From: Pyxidicoccus parkwaysis
GTDB lineage: Bacteria > Myxococcota > Myxococcia > Myxococcales > Myxococcaceae
Length of the DNA: 64,000 bases
Reading direction: 5' to 3'
NCBI RefSeq assembly: GCF_017301735.1
Contig: NZ_CP071090.1
Coordinates: 1,736,001-1,800,000 of the forward strand
Of this stretch, positions 18,727 through 26,015 are shown piece after piece (positions within the stretch are counted from its first letter, which is position 1; the number at the start of each line of letters is the position of its first letter). The notes beneath the pieces were generated by a model, which saw only the letters and a list, made by a program, of their open reading frames with translations, did not search any database and was not told the DNA's origin. The position numbers and the translations under genes are program-made.

Positions 18727-18981
18727 TGAACGTTTTCAGCCGGGGGGACCCCTGTCGGGCGGGCGACGGAACAGGTGCCCACCAGCGCTACAGGGCTGTA
18801 GAAACACCCGTAAGCATATGTAATCACGATGCTTTCGGGCTATGGGCGTGTGGGCTCCGGCAGGCCTCCGCCGCACCTTGTCAAGAGTTTACTGGCGCAC
18901 TGCGGCATGGGGTCCGCAGCGCGTCAGTAAACAGGATTTCACGGTTTACAAAGATAGAGCTGGTGAATCCGGCCCGGTGGA
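18727..18981. other. regulatory spacer between fabF and the ScfR-like gene
   Basis: No gene is visible. With the ScfR operator region it makes a 341-base gene-free stretch. It holds a perfect CTACAG-gg-CTGTAG repeat, an AAGCAT ... ATGCTT repeat, the long hairpin at 18887-18932, and a further GTTTAC box near 18944 that forms an inverted pair with the right arm of the hairpin. A TTGACA hexamer on the minus strand follows the hairpin. Confidence 0.5.
18887..18932 (-). terminator. long imperfect hairpin downstream of fabF
   Basis: Two 19-base arms (starting GTTTACTGGCGC and ending CGCGTCAGTAAAC on the plus strand) pair with only one G-T wobble and one mismatch around an 8-base loop. The structure lies 50 bases past the fabF stop in the direction of transcription and is the likely fabF terminator or an mRNA 3'-end stabiliser. 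There is no T-run. Confidence 0.5.
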
Positions 18982-20232
18982 TCAGCGGTCCGCGCGCTGG
19001 AAGACGAGTGACACGTTGGTGCCGCCGAAGCCGAACGAGTTGCTCATGACGGCGTCGACGCGGGCCTCGCGGGCCGTATTGGGCACGCAGTCCAGGGTGA
19101 TGCGCGGGTCCTTGTTCTGGAGGTTGATGGTGGGCGGGAGCACGCCGCGCGTGAGGGCGAGGATGCTGATGACGGCCTCGGCGGCGCCGGCCGCGCCATT
19201 CATATGGCCCGTCATGGACTTGGTGGACGAGACGGCCAGCGTGCGCGCGGCGTCGCCGAAGACGCGGGCAATGCCCTCCATCTCCAGCACGTCGCCGATG
19301 TCCGTCGAGGTGCCGTGCGCGTTGAGGTAGCCGATGTCCGAGGGCGCAAGGCCCGCGTCCTTCATCGCGGCGCGCATGCTGCGCTGGGCGCCCTCGTGCT
19401 CGGGGGCGGGCGCGGTGACGTGGTGCGCGTCGGAGCTGGCGCCATAGCCGGTCAGCTCCGCGTGGATGCGAGCGCCGCGTGCGCGCGCGTGCTCCCACTC
19501 CTCGAGCACGAGCATGCCGGCGCCCTCGGCGAGCACGAAGCCGTCGCGGTCCACGTCGAACGGACGGCTGGCCTGCTCGGGCGCGTCGTTGCGCGTGGAC
19601 AGCGCCTTCATCGCCGCGAAGCCGCCCACGCCCAGCAGGGAGATGGGCGCCTCCGAGCCGCCGGCCACCGCGGCGTCGAACTCGCCGCGCTGGATGCCGC
19701 GCATCGCCTCGCCGATGGCATGAGCGCTGGTGGAGCACGCGGAGTTGGTGGACCAGGAGGGCCCCTTGATTCCGTGGCGCATGGTGACGTAGCCGGGCGC
19801 CAGGTTGATGATCATCTGCAGGATGAAGAAGGGGCTGATGCGGTCCGGGCCCTTCTCCAGCGCCTTGCGGTACGTCTCCTCCAGGCTGGAGATGCCGCCG
19901 ATGCCGGAGCCGATGATGGCGGCCACGCGCTCGGCGTTCTCCGGGGTGATTTTCAGCCCCGAGTCCGCCAGCGCCATGTCCGACGCCACCACCGCGAACT
20001 GCGCGAAGCGGTCCATGCGCCGCGCCTCGCGCCGCTCGATGTACTGCTCGGCGTCGAAGCCCTTCACCTCGCCGGCGAAGCGGCAGTCGAGCCGGCTCGC
20101 GTCGAAGAGGGTGATGGGGCCCACGCCGCTGCGCCCGTTCACCAGCGCGTCCCAGCTCTTCTCCACGTCCGTACCCACGGGGCTGATGAGCCCCATTCCC
20201 GTCACCGCGACTCGGCGCTTCTGCATGGCCAT
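18982..20232 (-). CDS. fabF: beta-ketoacyl-ACP synthase II
   Basis: FabF elongates acyl-ACP in fatty acid synthesis. The 416-residue product has the nucleophile cysteine in [12 protein letters not shown], the two catalytic histidines in [11 protein letters not shown] and [13 protein letters not shown], and the N-terminal [18 protein letters not shown] 20232 is preferred because GGGGAG stands 4 bases upstream; ATG 20226 is the alternative. It is not in a fab cluster. It is divergent from a thioesterase/TetR operon, and a lone fabF next to a thioesterase suggests a specialised or alternative fatty acid role, though a housekeeping role cannot be excluded. Confidence 0.93.
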   Translation of the reverse strand: MAMQKRRVAVTGMGLISPVGTDVEKSWDALVNGRSGVGPITLFDASRLDCRFAGEVKGFDAEQYIERREARRMDRFAQFAVVASDMALADSGLKITPENAERVAAIIGSGIGGISSLEETYRKALEKGPDRISPFFILQMIINLAPGYVTMRHGIKGPSWSTNSACSTSAHAIGEAMRGIQRGEFDAAVAGGSEAPISLLGVGGFAAMKALSTRNDAPEQASRPFDVDRDGFVLAEGAGMLVLEEWEHARARGARIHAELTGYGASSDAHHVTAPAPEHEGAQRSMRAAMKDAGLAPSDIGYLNAHGTSTDIGDVLEMEGIARVFGDAARTLAVSSTKSMTGHMNGAAGAAEAVISILALTRGVLPPTINLQNKDPRITLDCVPNTAREARVDAVMSNSFGFGGTNVSLVFQRADR

Positions 20233-20313
20233 GCTCTCCCCGCACGGGCCTGGGCGGTGAACGGGCCGGCCGCCCGAGCCCCCGCTTTCCCGTGCGCTAG
20301 TTGGGGTCTTTGT

Positions 20314-20340
20314 ATTATGTCCATCATCCAATCAGGGCAA
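20314..20340 (-). promoter_or_regulatory. candidate fabF promoter
   Basis: On the minus strand TTGCCC is followed after 15 bases by CATAAT, a near-consensus -10 hexamer; the 15-base spacing is short, but a 17-base reading ends at TAATAC. This lies about 85 bases upstream of the fabF start in an unusually A/T-rich spot. Confidence 0.4.
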
Positions 20341-20380
20341 GCGCGCGTGACGTCACATCCGGTGGTTTCGAAATCACATG

Positions 20381-20398
20381 GAATGACGAATATCATTC
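20381..20398. promoter_or_regulatory. candidate TetR operator
   Basis: GAATGA-cgaata-TCATTC is a perfect inverted repeat 19 bases before the thioesterase start and just upstream of its GGAGG. The operon's second gene encodes a TetR repressor, so this is its most likely binding site. Confidence 0.55.
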
Positions 20399-20417
20399 AA
20401 TCTTGGAGGTCGTGCCG

Positions 20418-20933
20418 ATGAGCGATGGGAGCCGGACTCGGACGGTGACGTGGAGGGACCCGCGAGAGGGCGTCGCGAAGGCGAAGACGCTGTCGGGCCT
20501 GGAGTACCTGCGCGCCATCATCCAGGGCGAGGTGCCTGGGGCGCCCATCGCGGAGCTGATGGGCTTCAAGCCGGTGGAGGTCTCGGAGGGGCGGGCGGTG
20601 TTCGTGGTGGAGCCGGCGGAGTACCACTACAACCCGATTGGGACGGTGCACGGCGGGCTGGCGGCCACGGTGCTGGACTCGGCGCTGGCGTGCGCGGTGC
20701 ATTCCACGCTGCCGGCGGGCTCCGGATACACGACGCTGGAGCTCCACGTGAACATGGTGCGCGCCATCGCCCATGACACGGGGCGGCTGACGTGCACGGG
20801 GGAAGTCGTCCACGTGGGCGGGCGGGTGGCCACGGCGCAGGCGAAGCTGACGGATGCCTCGGGGAAGCTGTATGCCCACGGCACCACCACGTGCATGTTG
20901 TTCCGGCCTCCCGCAGCGGGAGGCCGCGAGTAG
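20418..20933 (+). CDS. PaaI family hotdog thioesterase
   Basis: The 171-residue protein is a hotdog-fold acyl-CoA thioesterase of the PaaI/YdiI type. The signature helix is clear (NPIGTVHGGLAATVLDSALA), followed by TLELHVNMVRAI and the closing strand GKLYAHGTTTCMLF. It probably hydrolyses an acyl- or aryl-CoA. ATG 20418 has a strong GGAGG 9 bases upstream. A TetR-family gene follows 13 bases later and a palindrome sits just upstream, so the pair is probably a self-regulated operon. Confidence 0.88.
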   Translation: MSDGSRTRTVTWRDPREGVAKAKTLSGLEYLRAIIQGEVPGAPIAELMGFKPVEVSEGRAVFVVEPAEYHYNPIGTVHGGLAATVLDSALACAVHSTLPAGSGYTTLELHVNMVRAIAHDTGRLTCTGEVVHVGGRVATAQAKLTDASGKLYAHGTTTCMLFRPPAAGGRE

Positions 20934-20946
20934 GAGACGCCAACAG

Positions 20947-21564
20947 ATGCGGTACGGACCGGAGCACAAGCAGGCCACGCGCGAGCGAATCCTGACGGCG
21001 GCGGAGAACCTCTTCCGCAGGCAGGGCTTCGAGGGCGCGAGCGTGGAGCGCGTCATGCGCGCGGCGGGGCTGACGGTGGGCGGCTTCTATGCCCACTTCA
21101 CGTCGAAGGACTCGCTCCTCGCGGAGTCGGTGCGTGCGTTCTTCCAGCACAATGGCGAGCGGTGGCTGGGAGGGCTGGAGGAGCTGCGCGGCTCGGAGTG
21201 GCTGAGCCACTTCGTGCGCCGGTACCTCAACCGGAACATCCGCGACAACATGGAGACGGGCTGTGTGCTGCCGTCGATTGTCTCGGACCTGGCGCGAGGC
21301 ACGCCGGAGGGGCGCGAGGCCTTCGCGGAGGGAATCGACGGGCTGGCGAGGGAGGTGGCTGCGCGCGTGCCGGGCCTGGACGGCGTCACCGCGCGCAAGC
21401 GGGCGCTGGCGACGGTGACGTTCCTCGTCGGCTCGATGACGCTGGCCCGGGCGACGAAGGGACTGCCGCTGTCGGACGAAATCCTGGAGGCGGCGCGGGA
21501 GGTCCTGATCGCGGACGGGAAGAGCGTGGAGGCGGCTTCGGTCAAGGGGAAGACGTCACACTGA
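20947..21564 (+). CDS. TetR family transcriptional regulator
   Basis: The 205-residue protein opens with a classic TetR helix-turn-helix (RERILTAAENLFRRQGFEGA, then RAAGLTVGGFYAHFTSKDSL). The ligand-binding domain carries a short GCVLPSIVSDLARGTPE segment typical of the YcdC/AcrR-like C-terminal domain. ATG 20947 starts directly before the HTH. It is the second gene of the thioesterase operon and probably represses it through the palindrome at 20381-20398 until an acyl-CoA or aromatic ligand binds. Confidence 0.88.
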   Translation: MRYGPEHKQATRERILTAAENLFRRQGFEGASVERVMRAAGLTVGGFYAHFTSKDSLLAESVRAFFQHNGERWLGGLEELRGSEWLSHFVRRYLNRNIRDNMETGCVLPSIVSDLARGTPEGREAFAEGIDGLAREVAARVPGLDGVTARKRALATVTFLVGSMTLARATKGLPLSDEILEAAREVLIADGKSVEAASVKGKTSH

Positions 21565-21717
21565 AGCCGCAGGGGCTCACCGCCACGGAGGCTGTTGTGC
21601 GAGCCCGGCGTGTGATGTTCCACCACGCGACGTATGACGCGGGCGACAATCGCGATGTCGGGCGCCCCGTCGCGTTGGCATATCCTCGTACGCGGGCAAT
21701 GTGCTTCGAGGTGACGC

Positions 21718-23184
21718 GTGGGACGCGGACGGGCTGGCACCACTGCTGTGGCACGCGCGTGGCTCTCACGTGCACGAACAGCCGCATGCCTCCTCTTCAC
21801 CCTCGCGGCCCTGTCCTGTCAGACGGCCGCGCGCCCGCGTCCCGCGGGAGACCCCGCCGCCCTTCGCTACAACATCACCTACGTGCGCGAGCCCGAGCAC
21901 GCGCTCGACGTGGAGGTGGTGCTCGTGCACGGCGCGCCTCGCGAATTCCTCTTCAGCGAGCCCGGTGGCGTGGACACCGTGCAGGTCTGGAGTGACGACG
22001 GGGACGTGCGCTCGCTGCGCGTCGTCAACGGCGCGGTGAGCCTCCCCGCCGGTACACGGTTCCTCCGCTACCGCTACGCCATCGACGCGCTCATACGCGA
22101 GCACGGACCGGACTTCTTCGGCGGCATCGGAGACGGTGACGCGCGGCACGTGGCAGGACGCGAGTACCTCATCCGCCCGCGCGTGGTGTCACCGTCACTG
22201 CGCGTGGAGCTCTACGTCGAGGGCGTGGACGCGCTGCTCCCGTGGACGCCAGGGGAGGGCGGCCTCTACCGCCTGCGCGGCGAGGACCTCGTCGACTCCG
22301 GCTTCCATGGCTTCGGCGGACGCCGCTGCAAGGTCCAGCTTCCCGATGCCGTCCTCGAGGTCGGCATCCTCGGAACCTTCACGCACCTGTCCGACGCGGA
22401 CGTCTGCGCGTGGCTCCATCAGGCCGGTGAGGAAGTGCGCACCGTGCGCCGCGCCTTCCCGTACCCGCGCATCTCCGTGCGAGTCATCCCCGTGTCCGCG
22501 CGCCGTGGCTCCAGCCTCTTCGGCATGGTGCAGTGGAGCTCGCCGCCCAGCATCTCCATCCTCGTCGGTCGCGACACGGAGGCCTCCGCCTTCGCGCGAG
22601 ACTGGGTCGCCGTCCACGAGATGCTGCACCTCGCGCACCCCGTCATCCTTCCTCGCGTGCCGTGGCTCTCCGAGGGGCTCGCCACGTACCTCACCGAAAT
22701 CGCCCGCGCACGCTCCGGACGGCAGAGCGCGGAGCGCGCATGGGAAGAACTGGTGGACGGCTTCACGCGCGGCCGCGCACGGGCAGGCGAGCGCACGATG
22801 GAGGAGGTCGTCGCGGGCAGTCCCACCTCCCTCGGCATCTACTGGACGGGCGCCCTGTTCGCGTTGCATCTCGATGTGGAATTGCGCCGTGTCACTGGAA
22901 ACAAACGCGGGTTGGACGACGTGCTGGAGTTGCTCGCCGAGCGAGGGCCCTCGTCGACCTTCGGTGCTTTCGGCGCGGCGGTGGACTCCGTCGCGGGACA
23001 GCCGCTCTTCGACTCGCTGCTCGAGCGCCACCTCCGGCGGCGTTCTTTTGCGGAAATGGAAGGTCTGCTAGAAGCTCTTGGGGTCAGGACTGACACGGAC
23101 GGCTCTGTCAAACTGGTGCCGGCCCGCGACAGCCCCTTGCGTGAGGCGTTGGACGGCCGGCGTACCCGCAGTGCCGGCTTGTGA
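21718..23184 (+). CDS. gluzincin-type metallopeptidase-like lipoprotein
   Basis: The 488-residue protein has a lipoprotein-type signal (LLFTLAALSC). The N-terminal half is beta-rich (ITYVREPEHALDVEVVLVHG), and the C-terminal half carries the zinc motif HEMLHL with a downstream glutamate in WLSEGLATYLTE. This HExxH...E layout and the N-terminal beta domain recall M61 glycyl aminopeptidases. It is probably a periplasmic or surface peptidase. GTG 21718 has GAGGTG upstream; GTG 21748 would give a shorter signal peptide. The stop lies 93 bases before the YceI gene on the same strand. Confidence 0.8.
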   Translation: MGRGRAGTTAVARAWLSRARTAACLLFTLAALSCQTAARPRPAGDPAALRYNITYVREPEHALDVEVVLVHGAPREFLFSEPGGVDTVQVWSDDGDVRSLRVVNGAVSLPAGTRFLRYRYAIDALIREHGPDFFGGIGDGDARHVAGREYLIRPRVVSPSLRVELYVEGVDALLPWTPGEGGLYRLRGEDLVDSGFHGFGGRRCKVQLPDAVLEVGILGTFTHLSDADVCAWLHQAGEEVRTVRRAFPYPRISVRVIPVSARRGSSLFGMVQWSSPPSISILVGRDTEASAFARDWVAVHEMLHLAHPVILPRVPWLSEGLATYLTEIARARSGRQSAERAWEELVDGFTRGRARAGERTMEEVVAGSPTSLGIYWTGALFALHLDVELRRVTGNKRGLDDVLELLAERGPSSTFGAFGAAVDSVAGQPLFDSLLERHLRRRSFAEMEGLLEALGVRTDTDGSVKLVPARDSPLREALDGRRTRSAGL

Positions 23185-23233
23185 ACGAAGAAGGCGGGAC
23201 GGGTGGTGTAACCGGCGGACGGGAGCTGCGTAC

Positions 23234-23245
23234 CGGATGCATCCG
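23234..23245. promoter_or_regulatory. 12-base perfect palindrome before yceI
   Basis: CGGATGCATCCG is self-complementary and lies 32 bases before the YceI start. It may be an operator for the YceI-bufABC unit, but short palindromes occur by chance in GC-rich DNA. Confidence 0.35.
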
Positions 23246-23277
23246 CGAACTTCCGACACCCGTACATGAGGTCCGAT

Positions 23278-23907
23278 ATGTCACATCGCCTTCTTGCTCT
23301 CGCCGCGCTGCTGTCCCTTCCCGCTCTCGCCGCCGAGCCCACGTCCACGTCCACGTCCCAGGCCTTCGTCTTCAACGACCCGAACAGCCGCGACACCGTG
23401 GCCTTCATGCTGGACGCGCCGCTGGAGGTCATCAACGGCCTGTCCAACCAGCTCCATGGCCGCGTCGAGGTGAAGGGCAACAAGGCCAGCGGGAAGTTCC
23501 AGGTGCCCGTGAAGTCCCTCAAGACGGGCAACGAGACGCGCGACGGGCACCTCCAGAATGATCGCTGGCTGGACGCGGCGAAGAACCCGGACATCGTCTT
23601 CGAGTTCGCCGACCTCGCGCTGCCCGCCGCGCTGGAGCCGGGCAAGCCGGTGAAGGTGCAGGGCAAGGGCCGCTTCACCGTGCACGGTGTCACGCGCGAG
23701 GAGCCGGTGGAGGTGACGGCCACGTACTTCAAGGAGTCCGCCGAGACGAAGAATCGCGCCGCCGGCGATTTGCTGCGCGTGCGCGCGAAGTTCCAGATTC
23801 CGCTCGAGGCCTACGGCATCAAGCGGACGGAAGCGCTGGTGCTCAAGGTGGGGGAGACCGCCGAGGTCTCCGTCGACGCCTGGGGCTCCACGCAGTTCAA
23901 GCTGTAG
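23278..23907 (+). CDS. YceI family periplasmic protein
   Basis: The 209-residue product has a signal peptide (LLALAALLSLPALAAEP) and a lipocalin-like YceI domain: NGLSNQLHGRVEVKGNKASG, the KTGNETRDGHLQNDRWLDA loop, and the GKGRFTVHGVTREEPVEV strand pair. YceI proteins bind long isoprenoid or lipid ligands in the periplasm. ATG 23278 has GAGGT 6 bases upstream; ATG 23266 would add four residues. The bufA-like gene follows after 52 bases with no visible terminator, so YceI may share the metal-stress operon. Confidence 0.85.
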   Translation: MSHRLLALAALLSLPALAAEPTSTSTSQAFVFNDPNSRDTVAFMLDAPLEVINGLSNQLHGRVEVKGNKASGKFQVPVKSLKTGNETRDGHLQNDRWLDAAKNPDIVFEFADLALPAALEPGKPVKVQGKGRFTVHGVTREEPVEVTATYFKESAETKNRAAGDLLRVRAKFQIPLEAYGIKRTEALVLKVGETAEVSVDAWGSTQFKL

Positions 23908-23959
23908 CAAACCGTCGTTCAACACACCCCCCAAAGCAGTCTCGAAAGGAAGCAACACC

Positions 23960-24223
23960 ATGAACGTCAAGACCCTCGCGGCGATCGTCGGCACCCTCTC
24001 CCTGTCCGCGCTGGCCACCGGCTGTGCGTCCACCAAGTCCGCGGAGGCCCAGCCGGCCACCGCCGAGAAGGGCGCGGAGGGCAGCTGCGGCGCGAAGGCC
24101 ACCGAGGCGAAGGGCGCCGAGGGCGGCTGCAGCGGCCAGAAGAAGGAGGCCGCCCCGGCCGCGACCCAGGAGAAGGGCTCCGAGGGCAGCTGCGGCGCCG
24201 GCTCGTGTGGCGCGAAGAAGTAA
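23960..24223 (+). CDS. bufA: bufferin-like precursor (Cys-rich, EGxC motifs)
   Basis: The 87-residue product has an export signal ending near SALATGCAST (a possible but imperfect lipobox) and a low-complexity Ala/Lys/Glu/Gly region. That region has three EGxC sites: EGSCGAK, EGGCSGQK and EGSCGAGSCGAKK, the last with two cysteines. Small exported peptides of this type sit next to MNIO (DUF692) enzymes, which modify the cysteines to make copper-binding RiPPs (bufferins; HvfA has EGKC sites). The DUF692 and DUF2063 genes follow directly. AAAGGAAG precedes the ATG. I infer a copper-sequestering role; the modification is not visible in sequence. Confidence 0.75.
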   Translation: MNVKTLAAIVGTLSLSALATGCASTKSAEAQPATAEKGAEGSCGAKATEAKGAEGGCSGQKKEAAPAATQEKGSEGSCGAGSCGAKK

Positions 24224-24267
24224 TCACGCTTGAGCCTGGAGGCTGGTGAAGACCGGCTTCCGCTACC

Positions 24268-24296
24268 GGGCGGTGGGAGGAATGCTCCCGCCGCCC
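24268..24296 (+). promoter_or_regulatory. strong hairpin between bufA and bufB
   Basis: A 12-base stem (GGGCGGTGGGAG pairing with CTCCCGCCGCCC, one G-U pair) closes a 5-base loop in the 105-base spacer. No T-run follows. It may attenuate transcription or protect the bufA end of the mRNA, so that precursor exceeds enzyme. Confidence 0.6.
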
Positions 24297-24328
24297 GTGT
24301 CGTTCCTGCCTCCCGAGGAGGAATCCCG

Positions 24329-25177
24329 GTGGTTGCCACCTACGCGCAGAGACACGGGCTGAAGCCACTGGGCGCGGGAGTCGGCCTGCGGCGGAGCTTC
24401 TACGAGGAGCTGCCCCGCACCGAGCGCCCGCTCGACTGGGTGGAAATCATCCCGGAGAACTTCCTCACGCTGGGAGGCCGTCCGCAGCGCACCCTGGACG
24501 CGTGCGTGGAGCGGTGGCCGGTGCTGCCGCACGGCGTGGGGCTGGACATCGGCGGGCCGGACGCGCTGGACGCGGACTACGTCACGCGGCTGGCGGCGCT
24601 GGTGAAGCGCGTGGACGCGCCGTTCTTCTCGGACCACCTCTGCTACTCGCGGCTGGACGGCGTGTACCTGCATGACCTGCTGCCGCTGCCCTTCAGCGAG
24701 GCCGTGGTGGAGCACGTGGTGCCGCGCGTGCGCGAAGTCATGGCGCGCGTCGGGAAGCCCTTCCTGCTGGAGAACCCGAGCTACTACGCGCGCATGCCGG
24801 GCGGCACGCTGCCCGAGGCGGACTTCCTGCGGCACGTGGTGGAGGAGGCGGACTGCGGCCTGCTGCTGGACGTGAACAACGTCTACGTCAACGCGCTCAA
24901 CCACGGATACGACGCGCGCGCCTTCGTGGACGCGCTGCCGCTGGAGCGGGTGGTGCAGGTGCACCTCGCCGGGCACACGCGCTACCCGGACGTCATCATC
25001 GACACGCATGGCGACCGCGTCTGCGACGACGTGTGGTCGCTGTACCGGTATGTGTTGGAGCGCACCGGCCCGGTGGCGACGCTCATCGAGTGGGACCAGG
25101 ACATTCCGTCCATGGACGCGGTGCTGGACGAGGCGGACGTGGCGCGCGCGGCGCTGCGGGAGGTGGCGGGGCGATGA
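24329..25177 (+). CDS. bufB: MNIO / DUF692 peptide-modifying enzyme
   Basis: The 282-residue protein is a DUF692 (multinuclear non-heme iron oxidase) enzyme with a TIM-barrel fold like MbnB. Likely iron ligands lie in FFSDHLCY, LLENPSYY, LLLDVNNVYVNA with NH just after, QVHLAGH, IIDTHGD and LIEWDQDIP. GTG 24329 has an ideal GAGGAGG 6 bases upstream and gives the family length; the frame is open further upstream but without a likely start. It is predicted to oxidise cysteines of the adjacent EGxC peptide. The next gene overlaps by 4 bases (ATGA). Confidence 0.9.
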   Translation: MVATYAQRHGLKPLGAGVGLRRSFYEELPRTERPLDWVEIIPENFLTLGGRPQRTLDACVERWPVLPHGVGLDIGGPDALDADYVTRLAALVKRVDAPFFSDHLCYSRLDGVYLHDLLPLPFSEAVVEHVVPRVREVMARVGKPFLLENPSYYARMPGGTLPEADFLRHVVEEADCGLLLDVNNVYVNALNHGYDARAFVDALPLERVVQVHLAGHTRYPDVIIDTHGDRVCDDVWSLYRYVLERTGPVATLIEWDQDIPSMDAVLDEADVARAALREVAGR

Positions 25178-25908
25178 AGCCGGCGCTGAAACACTTCTTC
25201 GACAGCATGGGCGCGTACTTCGGCCGTCCCGGTGAGGAGTCGCTGGAGCAGCTGTACGCGGAGCACCCCGGCTGGGACGCGCAGCGCGGACGCGTGGCCG
25301 TCTATGGCGACTTCGTGCGCGGCCACGTGCGCGGTGTGCTGGAGAAAATCTTCCCGCTGGTGCGCGGCGCGGTGGGGCCGGAGGCGTGGAGCGCGCTGGT
25401 GGAGGGCTACACGCTGACGCGGCCCGCGCGACACCACGAGCTGAACCACCTGGCCGAGAGCTTCCCGGCCTTCGTCGCGGACGCGGCGGCCTCGCGAGGG
25501 CTGGCGGCCTTCGTGCCGGCGCTGGCCCGCTTCGAGTGGACGGACTTCGCGGTGTTCGCTTCCGAGGAGCGCGCTCCGGAGCGCGTGGAGCGGCTGACGG
25601 CGAACCCCACGCTGGCCGTGCTGGAGCATCCCTTCCAGCTCTGCGCATACGTGCGCACGAAGGGCGCGAGGGCGGAGCCGGAGGCGGGAGAGGAACTCGC
25701 GCTCCTGTGGCGTCATCCAGAGCTGCTGGTGACGTACTACGTGGAGGCCACGCCGTCCGCGCTGCTGGTGCTGAAGATGGCGGTGGAGGGCCTCGCTGTG
25801 CCCGAGGTCGCCGCCGCCACCGGCATGCCCGAGGCGGAGCTGCGCGGCGCGGTGGAGCGCTACTCGCGCGACGGGCTGGTGCTGGCGCCGGGCGGCGGCC
25901 ACGGCTGA
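25174..25908 (+). CDS. bufC: DUF2063 (HvfC/BufC) partner protein
   Basis: The 244-residue protein matches the DUF2063 family: an N-terminal helical domain (GRVAVYGDFVRGHVRGVLEK, FPLVRGAVGPEAW, ALVEGYTLTRPARHHELNHL) and a later wHTH-like C-terminus (LAVPEVAAATGMPEAELRGA). Such proteins bind the MNIO enzyme and recruit the precursor peptide. Its ATG overlaps the bufB stop, so the two proteins are probably made in equal amounts. No gene follows on this strand; the next one is convergent. Confidence 0.88.
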   Translation: MKPALKHFFDSMGAYFGRPGEESLEQLYAEHPGWDAQRGRVAVYGDFVRGHVRGVLEKIFPLVRGAVGPEAWSALVEGYTLTRPARHHELNHLAESFPAFVADAAASRGLAAFVPALARFEWTDFAVFASEERAPERVERLTANPTLAVLEHPFQLCAYVRTKGARAEPEAGEELALLWRHPELLVTYYVEATPSALLVLKMAVEGLAVPEVAAATGMPEAELRGAVERYSRDGLVLAPGGGHG

Positions 25909-26015
25909 TTCAAGACGCGAGTACATCCGGCGCGTGCGGGGGCCGCGGTCCTCTTCCCGAAGGGACGAGCGAAGTGCAGGAGTCGCCCACGCCCTGAATG
26001 AGGCGCCGCTCCTGT

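Noticed and set aside
21736..21752. TGGCAC resembling a sigma-54 -24 element before the metallopeptidase
   Set aside because: The -12 TTGC is missing at the required spacing and the motif lies inside the signal peptide coding region.
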